Positions 13,470 to 18,433 of a stretch of 18,433 nucleotides of DNA are shown here, in pieces (position 1 is the stretch's first letter; every line of letters begins with the position of its first letter). The stretch comes from an uncultured Bacteroidales bacterium. Its GTDB lineage: Bacteria > Bacteroidota > Bacteroidia > Bacteroidales > UBA932. The notes beneath the pieces were generated by a model, which was given only the letters and a program-made list of their open reading frames with translations, had not been told where the DNA came from and ran no database searches. The stretch lies in the NCBI GenBank assembly GCA_937900465.1, contig CALCEJ010000086.1, forward strand, positions 1-18,433, written 5' to 3'. The translations under genes were made by a program, and so were the position numbers.

Positions 13470-13901
13470 TTATTGTATCTCAATCTGCTTGACGGCCTTC
13501 TGGACATCCACTTTTTCCTTCTTGGGGATGTGGACATTCAGCACACCGTGCTCCACCTTGGCTTCAATCTTGTCGGCCTCGGCATCCTCGGGAAGCGCAA
13601 GCATCTGCTGGAACTTCTCGTAAGAGAATTCACGGCGTAGATACCTTCCGTGGTGTTTTTTCTCATGGTTCTCGGCCTTCTTTTCCATATTGATGACAAG
13701 GTTGTTGTCCTCGTCCACATGGACCTGGAAGTCTTCCTTGGTAAGACCCGGAGCGGCCAGCTCCACGTCGTACTCTTTTTCGTTTTCAATTACATTGATG
13801 GCCGGAGCGGTGTAGTTCGTCCTTTCCATCCAGCTGTTGTCGAAGAAGTCGTTGAAGATGTCAGGCAACCAGCTTTGATTCCTTCTAATCGTAGGTAACA
13901 T
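13470..13901 (-). CDS. Small heat-shock protein, Hsp20/alpha-crystallin family
   Basis: The 143-residue protein has the layout of bacterial small heat-shock proteins. A short N-terminal arm (MLPTIRRNQSWLPDIFNDFF) is followed by the alpha-crystallin domain (about residues 30-130), with AAPGLTKEDFQVHVDED and the closing GVLNVHIPKK, and then a short tail containing IEI, an I-x-I motif that docks in oligomer assembly. It holds unfolding proteins for refolding by DnaK or ClpB. It is a single gene with a clear terminator. The only upstream box is TGATTTTG (13911-13904), one base off the -7 consensus and only 2 nt from the ATG, so the true promoter is unclear. Confidence 0.95.
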   Translation of the reverse strand: MLPTIRRNQSWLPDIFNDFFDNSWMERTNYTAPAINVIENEKEYDVELAAPGLTKEDFQVHVDEDNNLVINMEKKAENHEKKHHGRYLRREFSYEKFQQMLALPEDAEADKIEAKVEHGVLNVHIPKKEKVDVQKAVKQIEIQ

Positions 13902-14013
13902 AACAAAATCATTTTAAACATTCTTCGGTTTCGGGTCCTTACGTGGCCTTCCGTCCGGGTTCCTCATCGGAACGCCTAAGGATATTGCAAAGCTGGGACC
14001 AGTGCCGGGATGA

Positions 14014-14050
14014 TGGACTTTTTGTCACCATAGAAGTGACAAATAGTCCA
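14014..14050. repeat. Long hairpin upstream of hsp20
   Basis: TGGACTTTTTGTCAC (14014-14028) pairs with GTGACAAATAGTCCA (14036-14050) over 15 positions with one mismatch, around a 7-nt loop. TTTTTG follows on the plus strand, which makes it terminator-like in that direction, but no plus-strand gene lies upstream for it to end. Confidence 0.65.
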
Positions 14051-14056
14051 TTTTTG

Positions 14057-14071
14057 TGGACAGATTGTCCA
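14057..14071. repeat. Short palindrome TGGACA-GAT-TGTCCA
   Basis: This perfect 6-bp inverted repeat with a 3-nt centre sits 6 nt after the long hairpin and shares its TGGAC/GTCCA arms. The spacing and symmetry would suit a dimeric regulator's operator; this is inference only. Confidence 0.45.
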
Positions 14072-14160
14072 GGTTATGTAGCCGACAGGAAGGGAGAGGG
14101 GGGAAGACGGCGGCGGGCGTTGGGTGACGAAGGACGTGCGGAATAGGGCGGCGAGAGAGG

Positions 14161-14271
14161 GCGTGAAGTGTAATGTGCTGATTTTGAGCGGGTTAGACAA
14201 AAGAGGGGTATCGAAAACCGACACCCCTCTTTTGCGTAATAGATTGTATTTCAATATTTTACATTTCACGC
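14161..14271. repeat. Quasi-palindromic intergenic repeat, copy B (111 bp)
   Basis: This second copy of the element at 148-258 has better-preserved ends: GCGTGAAGTGTAA at the left and TTTACATTTCACGC at the right are inverted repeats with few mismatches. The centre is a 15-bp hairpin, CAAAAGAGGGGTATC (14198-14212) with GACACCCCTCTTTTG (14220-14234), around a 7-nt loop. It has one A-C mismatch on the plus strand, which becomes a G-U pair on the minus strand. Conservation with copy A is highest in the hairpin arms and at both ends. It lies between divergent genes, so termination cannot be its only role. Confidence 0.7.
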
Positions 14272-14349
14272 TCGAAATCGGGAGCGGAGCCGGGACAACC
14301 AAAAGTGACCAAAAATCTATCTGCTTCCAGAGGGTCTGAAAAAAATGAT

Positions 14350-14357
14350 TAACTTTG
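14350..14357 (+). promoter_or_regulatory. -7 box of the barrel-protein gene
   Basis: TAACTTTG matches TAnnTTTG and lies 24 nt before the first ATG. An A-rich run precedes it, but no good TTTG was found at the -33 distance. Confidence 0.6.
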
Positions 14358-14381
14358 AGAGTTAGATAAATCGGGATTTGT

Positions 14382-14993
14382 ATGATGGTTATGAAAAGAA
14401 TAATGGTTTTCCTTTTCACGGCGCTCTGTTCGGTCGCCCTTTATGCCCAGGACAATAAGGAAGCCATTATATACTTGAACGGAGGCTCTTTTTGGGGATC
14501 GCACAATAATATGGGGGCCTATATGGGTATAGAGTATAACCGTCAGCTTAACGGAAACTGGTATTGGGGAGCAAGATTGAGCGGAACCTATTTCCTTGGC
14601 AATCCAATTACATACGATTGGGACGGAATCGGGAAAAGTCCATACAGAAACACGATCGACCAGAATATCTATAAGGCTGATGCCATGTTTTATTATAGGC
14701 TTCCTGTCATCAAAGATATCGTTTTGCTCAGACCAGGCGCCGGCTTCGGTCTTGGGTATCACGACATCTTTGACGATAGCTTCGCCGGCAAAGATAAAGT
14801 TATTCCCTATTTAAACGCAAGCCTGAACTGGATCGTCAAATGCGGTAAGCATCTGGAATTTGTCCTCAGCCCGACAATCGCATTCTGCCCTTCCGAGTTC
14901 GACTATTCGTTCGTGCAGCTGGGAGGGCCCACAGACATCAACCCCTGGCTCACCAACTACTTTGTCTCCCTCGGTATCGGTTATCGCTTTTAA
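14382..14993 (+). CDS. Predicted outer-membrane beta-barrel protein
   Basis: The 203-residue protein has a signal peptide (MMVMKRIMVFLFTALCSVALYA, cut near 22-23 before QDN). The mature part is rich in alternating aromatic, Gly and Asn strands, for example AYMGIEYNRQLNGNWYWGARL, GAGFGLGYHDIF and a closing YFVSLGIGYRF. The C-terminal aromatic ending in Phe is the usual BAM recognition signal. It resembles small 8-strand OMP barrels of Bacteroidales; no enzyme motif is seen and its ligand is unknown. Translation could start at 14382 or at the Met at 14391, which gives the more usual MKR start. It has its own -7 box and ends 30 nt before a terminator shared with tRNA-Leu. Confidence 0.8.
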   Translation: MMVMKRIMVFLFTALCSVALYAQDNKEAIIYLNGGSFWGSHNNMGAYMGIEYNRQLNGNWYWGARLSGTYFLGNPITYDWDGIGKSPYRNTIDQNIYKADAMFYYRLPVIKDIVLLRPGAGFGLGYHDIFDDSFAGKDKVIPYLNASLNWIVKCGKHLEFVLSPTIAFCPSEFDYSFVQLGGPTDINPWLTNYFVSLGIGYRF

Positions 14994-15024
14994 CCAAATT
15001 CCAATTTGTCGGTCTCCCGGCACC

Positions 15025-15055
15025 AAAAAAGCATCGCTTGCGGCGATGCTTTTTT
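15025..15055. terminator. Bidirectional terminator between the barrel-protein gene and tRNA-Leu
   Basis: AAAAAAGCATCGC (15025-15037) pairs perfectly with GCGATGCTTTTTT (15043-15055) around a 5-nt loop. A and T tails on both sides let it serve both converging transcripts. Confidence 0.92.
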
Positions 15056-15058
15056 GTG

Positions 15059-15143
15059 TGCCTCGGATGGGACTCGAACCCATACATCTTTAAGGGATAC
15101 TGGATTTTGAGTCCAGCGCGTCTACCAATTCCGCCACCAAGGC
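15059..15143 (-). tRNA. tRNA-Leu (CAA anticodon)
   Basis: This is an 85-nt class II tRNA with the long variable arm of leucine tRNAs. The acceptor stem GCCTTGG pairs with CCGAGGC (one G-U pair), the discriminator is A, and the anticodon loop CTCAAAA lies on a CTGGA/TCCAG stem, giving CAA, which reads UUG. No CCA is encoded. A promoter lies at 15183-15214, and the terminator begins 4 nt after the 3' end. Confidence 0.95.
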
Positions 15144-15182
15144 GAGAGGGGCCGTCCGGGCCATCGTGCCGGGGCCGGACTG

Positions 15183-15214
15183 CAAAAGTACCGTAAATTC
15201 CTCGAACTGCCAAA
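15183..15214 (-). promoter_or_regulatory. Promoter of tRNA-Leu
   Basis: On the minus strand, TTTG (15214-15211) and TACTTTTG (15190-15183) are 20 nt apart, matching the Bacteroidota consensus. It is divergent from, and close to, the aroB -7 box. Confidence 0.75.
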
Positions 15215-15223
15215 TTTTTCATT

Positions 15224-15231
15224 TATCTTTG
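15224..15231 (+). promoter_or_regulatory. -7 box of aroB
   Basis: TATCTTTG matches TAnnTTTG and lies 29 nt before the aroB ATG. No TTTG is found at the -33 position. The region upstream overlaps the tRNA-Leu promoter, so the two divergent promoters may interfere. Confidence 0.65.
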
Positions 15232-15260
15232 CGGAAGACGGTAATACCTTCTGCTTCAAG

Positions 15261-16247
15261 ATGGAAAAGATTCGCATCATATCCTCCGGCACTCCTGAGC
15301 TTTCGCCCCTTCTGGAAAACGAGAAGGAGGTTTTCCTCGTCTACGACCGGAACGTTGCCGGCGCCGCTGCGGAAATTTCAGCTATGCTTGGCGATAAAGT
15401 CGTCGGGAGCTGGCCCGTCGAGGCGACCGAAGCAAACAAGACCATGGACACAATCCTTTCCATAGAACGGTCGATGATGCTTTCCGGACTCACACGCCGG
15501 GGCTTCGTCCTTGCCGTCGGCGGAGGTATCACTACGGATGTCGCCGGCTTTGCCGCAAGCATCTACAAACGCGGAGTAAGGTTCGCAAATGTACCCACGA
15601 CGCTCCTTGCGATGGTCGATGCGGCTATCGGCGGGAAAACCGGGGTGAACCTGGACCGGTACAAGAATATGATCGGGGCTTTCCACCAGCCGGAATTCAT
15701 TCTGATTGACTCCCGCTTTCTGGAAACTCTCCCCGAAAGGGAGTACCGCGACGGTCTTGCGGAACTGCTGAAGACCTTCCTTATCGCCGATGCGGACCTT
15801 TATGAAAAGGCACTCGGCGGAATCTCTGAACACCTTATCCTCGAGGCCGGAAAAATCAAGGCCTCGGTAGTGGAAGAGGATCCATTTGAAAAGGGCCGGC
15901 GTATCATCCTCAACCTTGGCCATACTTTCGCCCACGCAATCGAACGCCTTTCCGAAGGCGCCGTCTCCCACGGCGAGGCGGTGTCTATGGGGATAATCCT
16001 CGCGGGAAGGCTGTCTGACAGGACGGGCGTAGCGGATGGGCTCGAAAAAAAGCTCAGACGGGACTTCGAGTCCGTAGGCCTTCCGACGGAGTGTCCGTTC
16101 GGGATAGAGGAGATGGCGGGGGCGATGCAGATGGACAAAAAATCCGCGGGGAAAGGGCTTGTGCAGTTTGTCCTTCTTGAGGCGCCCGGCAGGCCCGTCG
16201 CTGTTAAAATGAAGATTGAAAATGTATGCGAAGAGCTGTTACGCTGA
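15261..16247 (+). CDS. aroB: 3-dehydroquinate synthase
   Basis: The 328-residue protein is AroB, which converts DAHP to 3-dehydroquinate in the second step of the shikimate pathway. The NAD-binding GGGITTDVAGFAASIYKRG (87-105), PTTLLAMVDAAIGGKTGVN (112-130) and NMIGAFHQP (136-144) are conserved. Likely zinc ligands are Glu168, His221 in NLGHT and His237 in SHGEAV. The MDKK near residue 291 is also typical. It is somewhat shorter than many AroB proteins, mostly at the N-terminus. No other shikimate gene is adjacent. Its last 22 bp overlap the start of the next gene, suggesting translational coupling. Confidence 0.96.
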   Translation: MEKIRIISSGTPELSPLLENEKEVFLVYDRNVAGAAAEISAMLGDKVVGSWPVEATEANKTMDTILSIERSMMLSGLTRRGFVLAVGGGITTDVAGFAASIYKRGVRFANVPTTLLAMVDAAIGGKTGVNLDRYKNMIGAFHQPEFILIDSRFLETLPEREYRDGLAELLKTFLIADADLYEKALGGISEHLILEAGKIKASVVEEDPFEKGRRIILNLGHTFAHAIERLSEGAVSHGEAVSMGIILAGRLSDRTGVADGLEKKLRRDFESVGLPTECPFGIEEMAGAMQMDKKSAGKGLVQFVLLEAPGRPVAVKMKIENVCEELLR

Positions 16248-17443
16248 TTGCAGCGCTGCTTTTCTCCTTCGTGGCGGCTTTCGCCCAGACGGATCGGCTG
16301 GGCTACAGCGTGAGCGGAAAGGTCGTCGACGCCTCGTCCGGCAGGCCCATCGAATCCGTTAACGTCACCGTCCCGGGGAGCCAGCACGCCACCGTCACAA
16401 ATGCGGACGGGGAATTCGTCATAAAATCCCGGACGCCCATAAAGACTGTCTCCTTCTCGATGCTCGGATACCGGAGCGTCCGCGAGAGCGTCGGGGATGG
16501 GCCCATAAAGGTCCTGATGGTCCGCATCTACATCCCCCTCGATGAGGCGTCGATTGTCTCCGGAAATCCCTACACCATTCTCCGTACGGCGCTGGACCGG
16601 CGCAGGGACACCTACTGCACCTCGCCGGAGCTGCTGGAATGCTTCTACCGCGAGACGGTAAGGAAGCACTCCCGCTATACCTATGTCGCAGAAGCCGTTG
16701 CAAGGCTGTACAAATACACCTTCGACGGAACTGTGATGAGGGACGATGCCGCCGTTGAGAAGAGCCGTGTCCTTATAAGCCAGCGGAAGAGAGACACTCT
16801 GAGCGTAGTTATGCAGGGCGGCCCTACCCAGGCCCTGACCCACGACATCCTCAAGAACAATGACATTATGTTCGGGGATGAAGACTTCCGGCTGTATAGC
16901 TTTACGATGGCAAATCCCGAGTACATAGGGGACAGGCTGCAGTTCGTGATAGAATTCGAGCCGGGATGGATGGCTGATTATGCGCTGTACCGCGGGAGGA
17001 TTTTCATTGACCGGGAACTGCTGACCTTTACCCGCATCGAAGCCTCGCTGGATATGGAGAACGAGGCAAAAGTCATACGGATGCTCCTTGTCAAGAAGCC
17101 CTCCGGACTGAGGTTCCACCCGAGGGAAGCCTCGATAGTGATCAACTACCGTCTTGTCGAAGGGCGGTCCAGGCTGGAGTATTTCAGGACCACGACGGTA
17201 TTCGACTGCGACTGGAAAAAGAGACTTTTCAAGACCCGATATACTGTCGTAAACGAACTGGTGGTAACGGACACACGTGAGCCGGCCGTCCCCATTCCCC
17301 GCTCGGAACGGTTCCGGATAAAGGATGCGCTTGGTGACAGGGCGGAGGAATTCCTGGACCCTGATTTCTGGATTGACTACAACATCATTGAGCCGTCCGA
17401 GAGTCTTGAGCACGCGACCGGACGCCTCCGGAAGGGACGCTAA
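16226..17443 (+). CDS. Secreted protein with carboxypeptidase-like regulatory domain
   Basis: The 405-residue protein has a signal peptide (MRRAVTLIAALLFSFVAAFA, about 1-20, then QTD) and a CarboxypepD-reg-like beta-sandwich at about 25-95, with VSGKVVDASSGRPIESVNV, TNADGEF and SFSMLGYRSV. The remaining 300 residues match no enzyme I recognise; they contain predicted strands and a conserved-looking YCTSPELLECFYRETVRKHSRY segment (residues 125-146). Such proteins are common in Bacteroidales and are thought to be periplasmic or outer-membrane-associated. The domain is the one found at the N-terminus of SusC-like TonB receptors, but no plug or barrel follows here. It starts inside aroB and ends in a stop that overlaps the convergent nagB stop. 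Confidence 0.85.
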   Translation: MRRAVTLIAALLFSFVAAFAQTDRLGYSVSGKVVDASSGRPIESVNVTVPGSQHATVTNADGEFVIKSRTPIKTVSFSMLGYRSVRESVGDGPIKVLMVRIYIPLDEASIVSGNPYTILRTALDRRRDTYCTSPELLECFYRETVRKHSRYTYVAEAVARLYKYTFDGTVMRDDAAVEKSRVLISQRKRDTLSVVMQGGPTQALTHDILKNNDIMFGDEDFRLYSFTMANPEYIGDRLQFVIEFEPGWMADYALYRGRIFIDRELLTFTRIEASLDMENEAKVIRMLLVKKPSGLRFHPREASIVINYRLVEGRSRLEYFRTTTVFDCDWKKRLFKTRYTVVNELVVTDTREPAVPIPRSERFRIKDALGDRAEEFLDPDFWIDYNIIEPSESLEHATGRLRKGR

Positions 17444-18234
17444 AGGTTCTCCGCCGCCTCTACGGCTTTGAAGTAGCGGTAGGAGTTCACCTTGACCTCC
17501 CCGATTGCCGCCTCATCACAGACGATGATGCCGTCAGGATGATTCTGGAGGGCGGAAACCGTGTTGTAGTGGGACATGGGCCCTTCGATTGCACTTGCAA
17601 GGGCGCGGGCCTTCTTGGGCCCATAGGCAAGAATCATCACCTGCTTTGCGGAAAGGACGGTTGCGACGCCCACCGACATCGCCTGGGCCGGGACCTTGGA
17701 GGGGTCTCCGTCGAAGAAACGGGCATTGACTTCGCGGGTATCCTGGGTGAGGGTCACTACGCGGGTACGGGACTGGAGCGAGGAGAAAGGCTCATTGAAG
17801 GCGATGTGGCCGTCCTCTCCGATTCCTCCGAGGAAGAAATCGAATCCTCCGGCATCTACTATTGCCTTCTCATATGCGGCACACTCCGCTTCCGGATCCT
17901 TTGCATTGCCGTTGAGGATGTGGATATTCTCCGCAGGCTCATCGATATGGTCGAAGAGGTACTTGTGCATAAAGCTGTGATAGCTCTCGGGGTGACTCTC
18001 CGGGAGGCCCACATACTCGTCCATATTGAAAGAAATCACATTCTTGAAAGAAACCTCACCGGCCTTGACCATACGGATAAGTTCCGCATAAGTCTCGATA
18101 GGGGTAGAGCCCGTGCACAGACCTATCACGAAAGGCTTGTCTGTAATCTTTGCCTTGTCGTTTATTTTCTTTGCGATGTAATGGGCTGCCCACAGGGAAG
18201 CCTCCTTGGCGTTGTTTCGAATGATGATTTTCAT
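17440..18234 (-). CDS. nagB: Glucosamine-6-phosphate deaminase
   Basis: The 264-residue protein is a canonical NagB, which converts glucosamine-6-phosphate to fructose-6-phosphate and ammonia. The catalytic residues fall at the same numbers as in E. coli: Asp72 in MDEYVG, and Asp141, His143 and Glu148 in EDGHIAFNE. Of the E. coli allosteric-site residues I recall, Ser151, Arg158, Thr161 and Tyr254 are present but Lys160 is Val. The frame is open 39 codons further upstream, but that part would encode the intergenic repeat; MKIIIRNNAKEA is the normal N-terminus, so the ATG at 18232-18234 was chosen. It converges with the secreted-protein gene, sharing 4 bp at the stops. No other nag gene is adjacent in the window. 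Confidence 0.97.
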   Translation of the reverse strand: MKIIIRNNAKEASLWAAHYIAKKINDKAKITDKPFVIGLCTGSTPIETYAELIRMVKAGEVSFKNVISFNMDEYVGLPESHPESYHSFMHKYLFDHIDEPAENIHILNGNAKDPEAECAAYEKAIVDAGGFDFFLGGIGEDGHIAFNEPFSSLQSRTRVVTLTQDTREVNARFFDGDPSKVPAQAMSVGVATVLSAKQVMILAYGPKKARALASAIEGPMSHYNTVSALQNHPDGIIVCDEAAIGEVKVNSYRYFKAVEAAENL

Positions 18235-18257
18235 AATGTCACTTTTGTTTCCGATGA

Positions 18258-18265
18258 CAAATTTA
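18258..18265 (-). promoter_or_regulatory. -7 box of nagB
   Basis: On the minus strand, TAAATTTG (18265-18258) is an exact -7 box giving a leader of about 20 nt. No TTTG lies at the -33 distance. That position is occupied by the edge of the GCACAAGGTC repeat array, so the promoter may depend on an activator. Confidence 0.65.
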
Positions 18266-18285
18266 CAATAAATAATTTTATTTGC

Positions 18286-18382
18286 GCACAAGGTCTGATT
18301 CCATCCTGGGGACCTTGTGCAAAAAGTGGCGACAGGAGACAAAAACCGCACAAGGTCCGGCAGCTAAAATCAGACCTTGTGC
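18286..18382. repeat. Symmetric array of four alternating GCACAAGGTC repeats upstream of nagB
   Basis: GCACAAGGTC occurs at 18286-18295 (plus), 18311-18320 (minus), 18348-18357 (plus) and 18373-18382 (minus). Each plus/minus pair is a 10-bp perfect hairpin with a 15-nt loop, and the two hairpins repeat at a 62-bp period. The outer copies are extended: GCACAAGGTCTGATT (18286-18300) is exactly mirrored by AATCAGACCTTGTGC (18368-18382). The whole 97 bp is therefore also one nested inverted repeat centred on 18334. No T run follows either hairpin, so they are not terminators. The array may continue past the window edge. Confidence 0.85.
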
Positions 18383-18433
18383 ACCCCGCGCTCCACGAAG
18401 GAAGGTGTGGCAGAAGGCGGCAAGGAGAAATAC

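Larger units (their letters stand above)
13902..14381. other. 480-bp non-coding region between divergent hsp20 and the barrel-protein gene
   Basis: No credible gene is present: the open frames on both strands lack family features and cross the repeat. In order, the region holds about 110 bp before hsp20 with no strong promoter, a long hairpin (14014-14050), a short palindrome (14057-14071), a purine- and G-rich tract (about 14086-14160), repeat copy B (14161-14271), and the promoter of the barrel-protein gene (14350-14357). Confidence 0.6.

Noticed and set aside
14086..14120. Possible G-quadruplex in the G-rich tract
   Set aside because: Four G runs of at least three exist, but one intervening loop is long. 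It lies in a generally purine-rich stretch without any link to a start or stop, so support is too weak.
13976..14419. 147-codon minus-strand frame in the long intergenic region
   Set aside because: It crosses repeat B and the promoter and start of the barrel-protein gene, and its sequence is low-complexity without a domain.
15800..17413. 537-codon open frame on the minus strand across aroB and the secreted-protein gene
   Set aside because: It spans the boundary of two real genes on the other strand and has no family features; it is an effect of codon composition.
18235..18351. N-terminal extension of nagB by 39 codons
   Set aside because: It would translate the -7 box and half of the GCACAAGGTC array. 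The residues have no NagB similarity, and the normal N-terminus begins at 18234.
18286..18382. CRISPR array
   Set aside because: There are only two units. The repeats are separate inverted 10-mers with unlike loops rather than identical direct repeats, and no cas gene is present.

Overview
The window comes from a member of the Bacteroidota, most likely an unclassified Bacteroidales; genus and species cannot be named from it. Three kinds of evidence agree. Many genes are preceded by the Bacteroidota sigma-factor promoter TTTG-N19/20-TAnnTTTG rather than an E. coli -35/-10 pair. Shine-Dalgarno sites are essentially absent. The protein families are typical of the group: a secreted protein with a carboxypeptidase-like regulatory domain, a DPP IV-like S9 peptidase, a NagB-like/LmbE fusion, and a DcuB carrier suited to fumarate/succinate metabolism.

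Layout. (1) Positions 1-260: the end of a probable D-Ala-D-Ala carboxypeptidase gene converges on rsmE, with a 111-bp quasi-palindromic repeat (copy A) between them that runs into the last codons of rsmE. (2) 986-1144: a tRNA-Ile2(CAU) gene with its own promoter and terminator. (3) 1161-5622, minus strand: a short str operon, rpsL-rpsG-fusA-rpsJ, which stops at a terminator after rpsJ instead of continuing into rplC; it is followed by an unknown gene whose promoter is interleaved with that terminator. (4) 5625-10594, minus strand: a tight three-gene operon with 4-nt gaps, encoding a secreted S9 peptidase, an Ogt/MGMT-like alkyltransferase, and a NagB-like/LmbE-like fusion whose deaminase site lacks two catalytic residues. 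(5) 10643-12097, minus strand: dcuB with an exact consensus promoter joined to the upstream terminator. (6) 12226-13901, minus strand: a tocopherol cyclase-like gene, probably leaderless, and an Hsp20 gene. (7) 13902-14381: a 480-bp non-coding region with a long hairpin, a short palindrome, a G-rich tract and repeat copy B. (8) 14382-18433: a small outer-membrane barrel protein, tRNA-Leu(CAA), aroB overlapping a secreted regulatory-domain protein, and a canonical nagB converging on it with overlapping stop codons. Upstream of nagB lies a symmetric 97-bp array of four alternating copies of GCACAAGGTC.

How the genes fit together. Most are housekeeping: translation (rpsL, rpsG, fusA, rpsJ, rsmE, two tRNAs), the shikimate pathway (aroB), amino-sugar catabolism (nagB), C4-dicarboxylate exchange (dcuB) and protein quality control (hsp20). 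No phage, insertion sequence with a transposase, CRISPR array or defence system was seen. The items most worth a second look are the two non-coding repeat families (148-258 with 14161-14271, and 18286-18382), the catalytically altered NagB-like/LmbE fusion in its operon, and the tocopherol cyclase-like gene in a presumably non-photosynthetic bacterium.
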